From Solanum dulcamara (taxonomy: Eukaryota > Streptophyta > Magnoliopsida > Solanales > Solanaceae): a DNA stretch of 64,000 nt. Within the stretch, counting starts at the first letter, position 1, and each line of letters begins with the position of its first letter. Under the pieces are notes generated by a model that saw only the letters and a list, made by a program, of their open reading frames with translations, searched no databases and had not been told where the DNA came from. Where the stretch lies: positions 52,396,001 through 52,460,000 of the forward strand of contig NC_077240.1 of NCBI RefSeq assembly GCF_947179165.1, given 5' to 3'. The translations under genes were made by a program, and so were the position numbers. Positions 12,512 to 23,375 of this stretch are shown here, piece by piece.

Positions 12512-14824
12512 AGTTCGTCCTTGGAGTGTCTGCAGACCGTGTCTAGTAGAATCTTGTGTATCAATGTGTTGCATGCCACATCTATAAACAGGAGGCTATA
12601 GGATATTTAGGATGTTACCTTTCTTTTACATCTGAGATCATGCTATAGATCCAAATCATAGGACAATTCCTTATACTAACTTTGGATCTTAACAGAAGGA
12701 CGACACTAATAGAAGGAAGTAATTGACGATATGGGAAGTTACGAAGCACGCTGGTAAGTAAAGTAAATGCCCAAAAGATCTCCATCGGGTAAGGTATTGA
12801 CATGTGATTGAAATGTAAAGTTGAAAACTGAAGGGAAATGTAGAAGGGAAAATGCAACAGATGTAGTTTTAAGTTGGACATACGAGGTAAGTTCAGTATT
12901 TTTATATTATTGTTAAACATTGAAAGCCCTGTGTGGCTATGATATGAGATGATATTGAAAGCCCTGTGTGGCTATGATATAATATGAATATATATATGTA
13001 TTGGCCCTATGAGGCATTGTTGGTATTTTCTGCGTACAAGTTGTAGGATAGCAAGAAGTATAGAGGAAACTCTGCCGAAATTTTCCCAGAACAAGAAAAA
13101 GGGAATAAAACATAGCTTTATAACATGTCTTGGAAATTGATACTGAGTACCCATATTATGCCAAATTAAAGCTGTAAGAGGTACTCTTCATGTCGTCAAT
13201 AAGGGATACCCTTTTTACTCAGGGAAGTTTATTGTGGAGAAACAAAAGTCTGTCTAAGCTGTACAGTTTAGACCACAATATCTCTAGCCGTAACTATGCT
13301 ATAGAAAAAAGGAGAAGATCAGGTTGAAAGGTAAGATGTACAGTAATTAAGCTTCACTCATTTTGAAAGTACCAAGCCCCCAACTCCTAATTGAAAATAA
13401 GATAGGTTGTTCATAACTCGAGGATAAACCCAGAAGGAGACCAGGTAGGTCAAGTATAAAAATAAGTACTGTGATGTTTAAGAGATTCTAGTTTCTTCAA
13501 ACAATGGTTGGAAAATGGTTTACGATAATAGTTTATAGTCCTCTACCGACTAATTAGGGAAAGAGATTCGAACCGAAGCACCTCAAAGAGATGTCAGGAA
13601 CTGAATGTGAGTCGAACTAAAAAGGGGATATGTAAGTTTGAATTGAACAGTATGATACAAGTATACAGGGATAAAGTGAGACCGCTAATAAGGTGCCCTT
13701 GGTAGATGCTAACTAAGTTAAAAGCCTGCATGGAGTATGCAGCAAGAGCATAGAGCTTAAGATATAAAGGAATGATGCGTGTACACAACGTCACCCCAAA
13801 AATAATGGAACTCTTAAGAGATAAAGATGACAAACTTAAGAAATAAATGGCACAACTTCCATTCATCCCAAGAAACAAAGGATATAGGTTGGGAAAGCCA
13901 CAACTCCAAGAGAACCTTGGACAATGAATGTCGGAATAAAAATGTGCCCTAGTTAAAAGAAAATTTAGAACAGTTAAGTGTATATTAAATTTTATAAGGA
14001 TAAGTAGAATGTGGCCTCACACGAGTAGTCCTATGGGTCCCATTACTCAAGTATAAATTAATAGATGAGACGTCGCACTATGCATGGAAAGGTTCTCGTC
14101 ATTTCATAATTTAGCCAAGATTCCGTATGCAGATAACCAGGTTGTAAAATATAAAGGAAGACGGGGACCTGATGCAGTATCAAGTAGATTGGAGAAAGAG
14201 ATTGGACGAAATTGAGACTGGACATAAAGACATAGAGCAAGGTATAAGTAGATACAGGTATAAGTACCCTCTAAAGGGGGGAAGCAAGTGAGAAAACTGC
14301 AAGGGTAAGATGGAGGCAATTGATGGGGCAACATGCTTGAGACGGACGTGTAAACTATAGTAAGATCCCTTGCTGAACCAAGTTAGAAAGATTTGGAAGC
14401 CACCAGTAATTGGATAGAAGTCAGAATGGTATGTAAGACAGCGTTAAGAAGTTTTGACGAGACCCTGAACGATATAACACTAGAAGGTGGGTGCGTATAA
14501 AAGCAAAAGAATTTATCAATGAAAGGATATTGAATAACTCAAGGGATACTATGAAGGATAATGACAGCAAGCTAGATCAAAAGCCATATGTTGGCTGTAG
14601 AGTTGGTCGCAAATGATATTGCGATAGATAAATAACCAAGGAAAAGAAATAGCAAGACTCCTGTGGTAGGAGATAATATGAGCAAGGAGTAAATAAGGAA
14701 ATAGAGAGAGGGGTGATAAGGTGTTTCTTGCACTCTCTCATATTCTCGTAAAGGTAAAGAATGACATGAGAATGTGTTAAGCAGGTTACAAGCGGGGGTA
14801 AGGAAAAATTGTAAAATGGTTTAA
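12512..14824 (+). other. Element G interior, decayed, no readable gag/RT
   Basis: About 2.3 kb where leader, gag, protease and most of RT should be. The first 200 bp resemble the usual leader after a PBS. No zinc knuckle, protease active site or RT motif can be read in any plus frame. Minus-strand open frames of 60-100 codons here are antisense to the element and I regard them as chance. Confidence 0.5.
12919..12980 (+). repeat. 27-bp direct duplication in element G
   Basis: ATTGAAAGCCCTGTGTGGCT followed by ATGATAT occurs at 12919-12945 and again, identically, at 12954-12980, a 35-bp period. Identity of the copies in an otherwise decayed interior suggests a recent slippage duplication. Confidence 0.8.
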
Positions 14825-16665
14825 ATAAGACTGGCAGAACTAGCTGGTTACTACAGGATGGTGAGTTCATATGCCAAACTTCTTCGGGACTATACCAACT
14901 TAGGACAAACGAAACTCAAAGTGGCTCTAAAGATCACTATATGAACGAACTTTAGTGCTACTCAGTAGCCAACCCCAATGAATGGGTGTGTACAAAAAGG
15001 GACGAAATACAATAGGAGGAGTTAAACCAAAATGACCAAAAAGGGGACATGGTCGCAGTAGAACTAAAGATCTACCCCTATACTGGTTGCAAGATAACAG
15101 AGGAAAGGACAAGTCAAAACATAAAGACTCGCGAGATAACGCAGAAGTAAATCTTAGGCTAAGTTGAGTACCCCACACATTATTGTAAGGATTACCATGA
15201 AATGCGACATGAGGACTTCCCAAGGAGGTCACCCATCCCATTATTACCCTCGCCCAAGCACGCTTAACTTCTAAATTCTAGTGGAATTTAGTGCGATAGT
15301 GAGGGTGTGGTCGCGCAAGATGGAAGAATCCGAACTAGCGGCGGAGAGACGACATGAGATTATATTCCTAGAGTACTATAAGTACGTTGAGGGTATTGTA
15401 AAAAGAACTTAAGCAAGACAAGAAGGATTAGCTAATTGCTAACTGACAACGCACTCGAATGCCACAGTTCTTCAACATAGTACCAGTTAATAAGAGGCAA
15501 ACCACAGAATGGCTATATGGGCCAGTGGGCGAGGGAATTTCAGAACCACTTGGCAGCCAACTCTGAGGGCGAAAAAGCAAAACCCAAAAGGTAAGCATAC
15601 CAGTTAATGTAATTTACGGAAGACAGAAAGTAATACACGAGGTCGAAAATTCCACAATATGACCATAGATACAAGACTCACTTCGCACTCCGTCGACAGA
15701 TGACTTTGGAGGGAATGTTACCTAGAGATTAACAATATTAGCCCATGCTCTTTCAATCAAAGGCTACCTACTCAGCCTAGAAGGTGTAAAATTATAGGAT
15801 AAAAGAGTTGTAGGACCTTACGGAGTCTCCATAGCTATTATCCAGTTGAAGGAGCCCAAGTTACAGTTAACTACCGAGGATCAGTCTGCAAAGAAACTGG
15901 GAAGACAGATAAGTCTTCGTACACTACTTTACCCTCAAACCTGATGACCAGGCTAAAGAGTACCATTTAAATGCTAGAAGATATGTCATGAGTTGGTGTT
16001 GTTAACTTCAAAGGTAGCTGGGATACTTATCCATCACTTATCAAGTTGCCTATAATAATAATTACTACTTCATTATCCCAATAGCCCCGTACAAGACTGG
16101 TAGAGCAATATGTGTAAGTCCCCTATTGGATGGGTCAATGTTAGAAAGACTAAGCTACAAAGGCCCCGACATGATTAAGCAAGCTATTGACTAATAGCCC
16201 AGAGTCGGCAAAAATGATATACAAATAATCGACATCGACATATAGAGTTCAAATTGATGATTGGATGTTCATAACAGGGTCACCCAGAAAAGGAAACTTA
16301 ACCCAAAATATATTATACTGTATCAAGTTTCTTGTAAAGTGGGCAAAGTGACCGGTAATTTGAGCTTACCACTTTATTTGGAAACTATACACCCAGTCCA
16401 TGAGATAGGGATTCTTCGTAAGGGTACTGACGAGCCACCCAGGGTATGTTCCATAGATGATGTATAGTAAATGAAATCCTGCAAGAAACAATCTATCGCC
16501 ATCTTAGATCGGCAAACTAGAAGATTGTAGACTAAAGACGTGTCTTCCATCAAGATACTGTGGCAAAACAACCAAAACTAGAAAAGAGGATGACCTGAGA
16601 AATTGAAGAGGACATAAAACACAAGTATTCGTACCTATTCCTGATGTCTACAGGTAACCCCAACT
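14825..16665 (+). pseudogene. pol remnant of element G: RT end, integrase, chromodomain
   Basis: Fragments are readable in shifting plus frames. At 14825-14941: LAELAGYYRMV, the LAGYYR motif at the RT/RNase H junction. At 15935-16130: LEDM, then NFKGSW and D.YPSLIKL, the C-terminal half of the integrase core, followed by SPIGW. At 16261-16467: GKVTGNLSLPLYLETIHPV and ILRKGT, the post-GPY/F region. At about 16490-16665: AILDRQTRRL, SSIKILWQN and EEDIKHKYSYLF, a chromodomain-like tail. Many stops and frameshifts make it dead, and a 5S-like sequence lies within it. Polyprotein order agrees with a chromovirus. Confidence 0.75.
15200..15316 (-). pseudogene. 5S rRNA-derived sequence (pseudogene) inside element G
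   Basis: On the minus strand this 117-bp stretch aligns end to end with plant 5S rRNA. It starts GCGCGACCACACC (5S: GCGATCATACC) and continues through AAGTTAAGCGTGCTTGGGCG, which covers the internal-promoter A box. It ends with GGATGGGTGACCTCCTTGGG and AAGTCCTC, the C-box side, close to the true gene apart from one inserted T. The central 20-50 part (5S: CACCGGATCCCATCAGAACT) is poorly conserved. The conserved control boxes with a divergent front half recall Cassandra-type small LTR elements, which carry 5S promoters in their LTRs, but I cannot delimit a Cassandra LTR here. It is a single copy and lies antisense to pol. Confidence 0.85.
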
Positions 16666-16771
16666 CCTGAAACTTGTATATTAATTACTTGGATGAAAAT
16701 ATGTATGATCGCAATAGAAAACAATTTCCCTACAATTATGGGAAGTTTTATTTAACATTCGGGGATGAATG

Positions 16772-16789
16772 TTCTAAAGGGGGTAAGGA
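16772..16789 (+). promoter_or_regulatory. Polypurine tract of element G
   Basis: AAAGGGGGTAAGGA lies directly before the 3' LTR start at 16790, in the position where plus-strand DNA synthesis is primed. It follows a GGGGATGAATGTTCT stretch typical of this family. Confidence 0.8.
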
Positions 16790-18646
16790 TGTTACACCCC
16801 ACACTCTTGAGCTTGGAATGTCTCTTAAGCTTCTTAGAAGTTACTATGTGAGCCGGATAGTCTACAACGCTATTAAACAACTCCAAGGAAGGGAGAATGT
16901 GATACCCCATAGTAGGAAAGGTTGGAAATAGGGTTATGAGAAGTCGGAAGAAGCTAGAGGCCAAGTAAGAAGTCATAGGACTCGACTTACCTACGTAAGC
17001 TACTAACTTATAAGTCCTACACACTTAAGCTAATTGAGTACACGTCGAGCTTAAGTAGCAAGGAGTGTATAGGCTCTTGAAGTAAGACAAGATTACGAGC
17101 TCACGAAAGAAAAATAAGGAAACAAAGCGCCTACTCAAAGTAAGTAGGTGATGCACCTACTTGGACTAGTAGATGATGCACCTATTTAGGGTCAACTAGG
17201 TGACGCAGCAGCTTGGGGTGGACCCCACTGCCACATGGCAGCATGTGATTGGCCACATGGGTTTAGGTGGCACCTTCTAAAGAGGTGTATATATATGTTC
17301 TAAGTGACTCTTAGTCACATTTTCCATCCAAATATCCAGCCAAAATAAAGGGAAAAAAACGTGAAGAACACAAGGAATAAGGCAGCCACAATTTTGAGAA
17401 ATTAAAGGTAAGTTCTTCAATTTTTCTCCGTGAATTAATTATCTACGGTGTTCCTAAACCACATGGAGATGTATATATGTATATTAATATACCTATGGAA
17501 CCATATCTTCAGCTTTACACCTAGAAGAGGGTGAAAGAATAAGAGGAAAATGCTAGAGGGGCAAGGGGAGGAGCTACGAGTTTGGGGGCTGCCAAGGTAA
17601 GACTCCGAGTTTTATTTCGTTAATTAATTAGTTCAGGTGTTCCAAGGTTATATAATAGTGTTTGATAACCAAAAATTCCAATTTGGGGAAGCGGAGAAGG
17701 GACATAAACAGCCCGGTTAATTTTAGCACGTTTGGAAAAGTTCCGAGTTGCAATTTGGCAGTTTTGACCAATTTCGCGTAAGGTAAGGTTTCTCTTCTTA
17801 ATTTGCAGTTTATGGTATTGTTAAAAAGTGTATTATATGTTGTTTAAGTGGATGGAAATGTGAAAAAATCATTGATATGCTTGACGTTCGAAATAAGCTA
17901 AATTGGAGTCGCTATAGTTGAATTGTCGTTGAAGTAAAGTGTGGTGCTTGTGGTATACTGCTGCAGGTGTGTGGTGGTTTGTTGCAGGGACTAAATGTGT
18001 TCTAAAATGGGTGTGGGTTCTTCTGGTTGAAGCCACATGACCCTTCATTTTATATTATTAAAGGTTCTACAAAATAAAGGCTAGACACCCTATTTTGGTA
18101 TCGTAGCTCCGAACGAGTCGTTTGGAGTTTATGTTGTATATTGTTGATATGAACTGCTTAAACATATGTTGAAGGTTTTTTTTGGTTGGATGTAGGTAAT
18201 AGGAGTTGAATTGGAAATTCAGATAGGGCACATTATAGAGGAGGTGCTGCCCGATTTTCGTAAACTCTTTCACTAGTTAAGAAACTAGTCGAGAAAGCAA
18301 GCAAAAGGTTGAGTTCTAAGAATACTTATGTGTAGACTAAGGTGTTGGAAAGCCAAGGGTTGTTAATACTCGTATTTATTTTATGTTACTTAGGTTTAAA
18401 GGACAACGAGACGAACGGGATAAAAAGTAACCCCTAAGAGGTGTGTGAAGCTTCTCTTGGTATGTTTTTGGTATAGGTATGTAAATCCTATCTTTTCTCT
18501 TTATTTTGGCATGTCTTAGATGTAAGAAGGATGTGATATGAGCTTTGGGGGTAATTCCATATGTTAAACTTTAAAGTAGTAAGGGCTCCACGAGGATAGA
18601 TGTTTGGATCCTATAAGCTGTTTGGCAACATTGTGACACATGTCTA

Positions 18647-21600
18647 TGGTCACAACCCAACCCCGTAGGCCGTGACTGGGTCCGGCCTGGACCCCCGTAT
18701 ACATACCTATCAGTTGTAGTCAAATTGAACTATGAACAAAGTGATACTACTCACAAAAACCCTAATGAGTTAAAACTTTTTCATGTTCGTGTGACCACTT
18801 CCACTCGTGTCACAGCATATAAGGGCATGCAAGCCGACCTGGCTACTATACCATAAAAAAATTCACAACATGATGTATAGGTACAATCAAAACGAACTCA
18901 CAAACAACCCACATCCATATGTCTACAGACCTCTAGGAATAGTAACAGCAACATATGGCGGAACAGGGCCACTGCCGTACCCCTGGACTATTAAATACAT
19001 ATATATTACATGACTAGTATTACAAGTTAGGCTCCGGAACAGTGGAGCGCTCCCAACATTACTGAGTGGAAACCCTAAGCTGGCGGATCTCCAAAATAAA
19101 CATCTGTACCTGCAGGCATGAAACGTAGCCCCTCGGAGAATGGGGGGTTAGTATGATATATGTACTGAGTCTATAAAGCATAACAACATATAACTGAGCT
19201 AACAACTGAAGTAGGGATGCAGGGAACAAATATAACAATTAACAAATTTCTCTACCTGCATCTTATGATATGAGGGCATGTATACCTTCCTTACATACCA
19301 TACCTGGCCCGCTATGGGACTTAGTGCTACAAGTGTGTCACTATATTTCCACATGCATGCCTACAGACTGTATCCGGCCCTTCAGTGAGGGACTTAGTGA
19401 AGATGTCATTTAATTGTGTATCATGCCCGACCCTTCATGGGACGCGGTGGATAATCATTCCATCATATATCATGCCCGGCCCTTCAAGGGACGCGGTGAA
19501 TAATTATTTCATCATTTATTATGCCCGGCCCTTCATGGGATGCGGTGAATAATCATTTCATCATATATTATGCCCGGCCCTTCATGGGACATGGTGAATA
19601 ATCATTTTATCATTTATCATGCCCGCCCTTCATGGGGCGCGGTGAATTTATCATGCCCGGCCCTTCATAGAACGCGGTGAGTTTATCATGCCCGGCCCTT
19701 CATGGGATACAGTGATATTATCATGCCCGGCCCTTCATGGGACGCGGTGAGTTTATCCTACTCGGCCCTTCATGGGACGCAGTGAGTGATGTATTAACAG
19801 CCTGTGCGAGTAGAGTAACGAGGAACCATATGCAATTAGTTCATCATCTGAGACTTGGTATAACAATTGTCATGGACTATCATTTGAGGATCAAAATGAT
19901 TATCATCTCAAGTATCCTCTAAATGCTATTAGGGGCCATATCGATGGAGTCTCAAGAGTCCTAGACTTTTATTAAGGTAATACCAAACGGCTTATGCAAT
20001 CAGAGAAACTTGTCATTATAGAGTTCTTAGGCATGGGAGCTCATACATTCAATTAGTATTCATCATATAGGGACTCGAGGGTAGCAGTCCAACTACTTCA
20101 AGAACTTTGATATTAAGAAATGAATAGGAGTTATAGTTCATGCTTCCCATGCATTCAATTACTATTTCCTATATAGAAGGCTCGAGGGTGATAGCTCAAC
20201 TACCTTAAGATCCTTAGCATTTAGAAGTGAACACGAGTCAAAAGGCTCTACATATATTACCTTTTATCCTATAGAAGCCTTAAAAAGGCAATAGCTCAAC
20301 TATTACAGGAGTTCTACCATTACGAAGTGGATAAGAATTATGGACTGTACTTGGAGCTTTACGAATGGAATTATTCCCAAGTTCCATATACAAACCATTC
20401 ATAACTTATATCTAAGACATGCCAAAATAAAGAAGAATAGCTTTACATACTTATGCCAAAGGCATCCCAAGAGAAGGAATAAGCTTTACATACGTATTAT
20501 GGAGTTCCCTTAATCATGTTCATGTCGTCGTCCTCCAAACCTATTTAACATGGAATAAATACAAGTATAAACAACCTTAGGGTTTTCATAGCCTTAGGTT
20601 ACACACGACTATTTGAAGAACTCATCCCCTCGCTCGCCTTCTCGACTAGTTCCTTAACTCGTTTAAAGAGTTACCGGCAATTGGGCAGCATCTCCCCTAT
20701 AATATGCCCTATACGAATTCACCATTACATACCTAATTACTACAGACAACCAACAACAACAACCTTTATCTCATATACAAGTAAAATATGGCAACATTAC
20801 ACAATATAAACTCCACCCAACTTGCTGAAAATTGTAATACAAAAATATGGTTTCTAGTCTTTGTTTCGCAAAACCTTTAATTATACGAAATGAAGGGTCA
20901 TGTTGATACAACCAGAAGCACCCACCACCCCTTTTAAAATAAATTTAGGCCCTGAAACACCTCACCACACACCTGTAGCATCACCCTACACGCACAACAC
21001 CCCATTTCGACTACAATTTAACTACGACGACTTCACTTTCGATTGTTTCTATTGTCTAGCATTTCCACGACATTTTTTATACTTACAGCATTATACAAGG
21101 TGTATAATACCCTAAATAACAACCCCATAAAGTCCAAATTTAAAGAAGAAGTATTACTTTACCCGAAATTAGCCAAAACTCGCCAAAACTCGCCTCGAAA
21201 CTTCTGTAGTCGCGCTGAAACTGTGTGGACTGTTTGCTGTCCGTTTTGGCTGCACCAAGTCATGATTTTATACTTATAATACCTCCATATCCTCATGGTA
21301 TATGCTGGATAATTAATTTACAGAACGAAATTGCAACGTACCTATTTTTTTCCTCCTAGCCGTCGCGATTTTCTCTCTTGTTCTAGGGTTTGTTTTCTAA
21401 TTTTTGCTGCAGTTTTAAGACCGAAAACTGAAGTATAGTCATAATATACATACATATATGTGGTACCAAGGGGTGACACGTGTCAGACCCTAAGGGGGAC
21501 ATGTGTCCATGCAAGCAAGGTAGGCCTGCCACATGGCAGTGGGGCCCACTTCCCCCAAGCAGGTGGGTCACCTACTTGACCCCAAGAAGGTGGGTCACCT

Positions 21601-21983
21601 GCTTGCTTGAGGTGCTGCCACGTGTCACTCCTCCATTGGCTGCCACGTGTCGTCTTTTCCCCTTCTTCGTGGGTTCGTTATCTCGTCTTATTTTAAAAAC
21701 CCATGTAATCCATACTGCGTAAGCTTGATATGTCTTTAAGTAACTCAAGTGTACAGGACTTCTAAATTAGTAGCTTACGTAGGTAAATCAAGTCCTACGA
21801 TTCATTTTCTGGCCTCCAATTGCTTCCATATTCTTATGACTCTATTTCCAACCTTCCCTACTATGGGGTATCTCATTCTCCTACCCTTAGCGTCGTTTGA
21901 TAGTGTTATAGCTTATCCGACTCGCATGATAATGTCTAAGGAACTTAAGAGACATTCCGAGCTCGAGAGTGTGGGGTGTAACA
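18647..21983 (-). repeat. Nested inverted solo LTR, related to the G family
   Basis: Reads on the plus strand from TGGTCACAACCCAACCCCGT to CGAGCTCGAGAGTGTGGGGT and GTAACA, the reverse complement of a TGTTACACCCC...GGGTTGTGACCA LTR. There is no PBS, interior or second LTR, so it is a solo LTR. TCTATGG stands on both sides (18643-18649 overlapping the terminus, and 21984-21990). The strict TSD is at least the 4 bp TCTA; terminal mutations blur the exact ends. It is closer in sequence to solo LTR H (59132-62821) than to its host LTR in several places, so it belongs to a sister subfamily. Confidence 0.85.
19424..19790 (-). repeat. GC-rich minisatellite in the nested solo LTR
   Basis: Nine units share the core ATGCCCGGCCCTTCATGGGA plus CGCGGTGA. 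The first four units have a period near 49 bp, with an AT-rich tail like ATAATCATTTCATCAT. The last five have a period near 35 bp with a short tail. The core can fold (CCC-TTCAT-GGG). Forward-oriented LTR H has a dispersed set of related elements (61680-62165). Confidence 0.9.
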
Positions 21984-22966
21984 TCTATGGTTCCTGACGC
22001 TCCATATAATCCTCCGTGACACCTAGCAGGTACTTCAATTACTTCCAAGTGACGATTTACTTGATGACTTCATTGAGTCTCAGATAATGATTTAAATTAT
22101 GTTTGGTTTCTCACTACTTTAGTCGTGCATACTGTAATACTTCTTTCGTCGACCCTGCGGTCGGGAATAGTTATCGTGCACAATTCCACTACATTGTTCA
22201 TCGCGTCCTCACTAGAGGGACCGGTACATATGTATATATATGATGATATGATGATGTGTTGTAATAAGGAGGTGATGTTACTATAGTTATGATTCACCGG
22301 ATCCCTGATAGGGCTGGCTATATTAAAAATTTGAGCATGCATGATTTTACTTTTCCAGGTACAGGTTTCTGATTTGATATTTTATCCCCTGCTTCTCTGT
22401 TTCAGATGTGCCTCTAGTAATATTGTGTTATGTTTTACATACTCAGTACATATGTCATACTAACCCCCTTTTCTCGGGGGGCTACATTTCATGCCCGCAA
22501 GTATAGATATAGGTTTTGGGAGTCCGTCAGCTTAGGATTCTGCATAGCTTAGCTAGAAGAGGCTCCATTGTATTAGAGCCTAATTTTTGATACTAACCAC
22601 TGATGTATAAAATTGTTTTGTCTATTTAGGGGTACGCCGGGATCCTGTCCCATCATATGTTATCATAATATTTTAGAGGTCTGCAGACATGTATATGTGG
22701 GTTGTGTATATCAGTTCAATTCAGCTGGGTCTACATGATGTATGGTATATGTTATTATGTTATGGCAGCCTTGTCGGCTTGCATGCCCTTTCATGTTACG
22801 ACACAAACGAAAAGGGCTACGGGTTTATGAAAAATGTTATCGCCCAATGGGGCTCTGTTACATGATATTGTTTTATTTACTATTTAATTTGACCACAACT
22901 GATAGTTAGGTATACGGAGGGTCTAGGTCGGACCCCAATTGCGGCCTACGGGGTTGGGTCATGACA

Positions 22967-23375
22967 CTTCAACACTTAAAAGAGTAGTATAAATGACTCG
23001 TCAAACTTTTCTATAGTTAGCCAAAGTTTAAAATTTAAGACCCCCTTCTATGAGTCGATTCTATGACTCATAACTCATACTACGACTCATCCTGTTAAGT
23101 TATTTCGAAAGTACTGAGGCTTTTCAATTTCACAAAATCAAAGATCAACTCTATGACTCAATCTATGATTCATCACCATTCCTATGAGTCATCAACTTGA
23201 CTCATAAAATCAGTTCCATACTTAGTCGATTTTCCAACCCCAATATCATTCGTACGAGCTTCTTCTACGACCCGTAGGAGTCCCTATGACTCGTAGACCA
23301 AGTCGTAAACTGTAAAACAGTCCTTTTTCTTGGAATTTTCTTTTGTTTTGACTTTTCAACTTTCGAGGCCTTACA
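22967..23375 (-). repeat. Element A, middle LTR, right part
   Basis: Starts with the second copy of the CTTCA duplication, then continues aacacttaaaagagtagtat as in the left and right LTRs, and ends GAGGCCTTACA, followed by a purine tract complement (atatctcctcctt). It includes the second dyad-rich block with ACGACTCAT-like words. Confidence 0.85.

Larger units (their letters stand above)
9509..22966 (+). mobile_element. Element G: complete Ty3/gypsy chromovirus-type element, TSD CTTCA
   Basis: Two direct LTRs starting TGTTACACCCCACACTCTTG (9509 and 16790) flank an interior of about 4.3 kb with an initiator-Met PBS at the left and a purine tract at the right. A perfect CTTCA duplication (9504-9508 and 22967-22971) marks the insertion into the middle LTR of element A. 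The 3' LTR is enlarged by a nested inverted solo LTR. Coding capacity is badly decayed: only the end of RT, the integrase end and a chromodomain can be read. The element therefore moved in the past but is dead now. Confidence 0.92.
16790..22966 (+). repeat. Element G 3' LTR, interrupted by a nested solo LTR
   Basis: It starts TGTTACACCCCACACTCTTG and matches the 5' LTR up to about 18646. After the nested insert it resumes at 21984 (tctatggttcctgacgctcc against tcgatggttcctgatgctcc at 11513) and ends GGGTCATGACA at 22966. Without the insert it is about 2.84 kb. Confidence 0.9.

Noticed and set aside
14927..15241. 104-codon minus-strand open frame as a protein gene
   Set aside because: It is antisense to decayed pol and overlaps the 5S-like sequence. 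Its composition is not protein-like and no domain is visible.
15200..15316. Functional 5S rRNA gene
   Set aside because: Single copy, many substitutions in the 5' half, one inserted base near the C box, and not in a tandem 5S array. A derived sequence is the supportable call.
19424..19790. CRISPR-like array of regularly spaced repeats
   Set aside because: The units are directly abutting minisatellite copies with shared tails and no unique spacers, inside a plant LTR.
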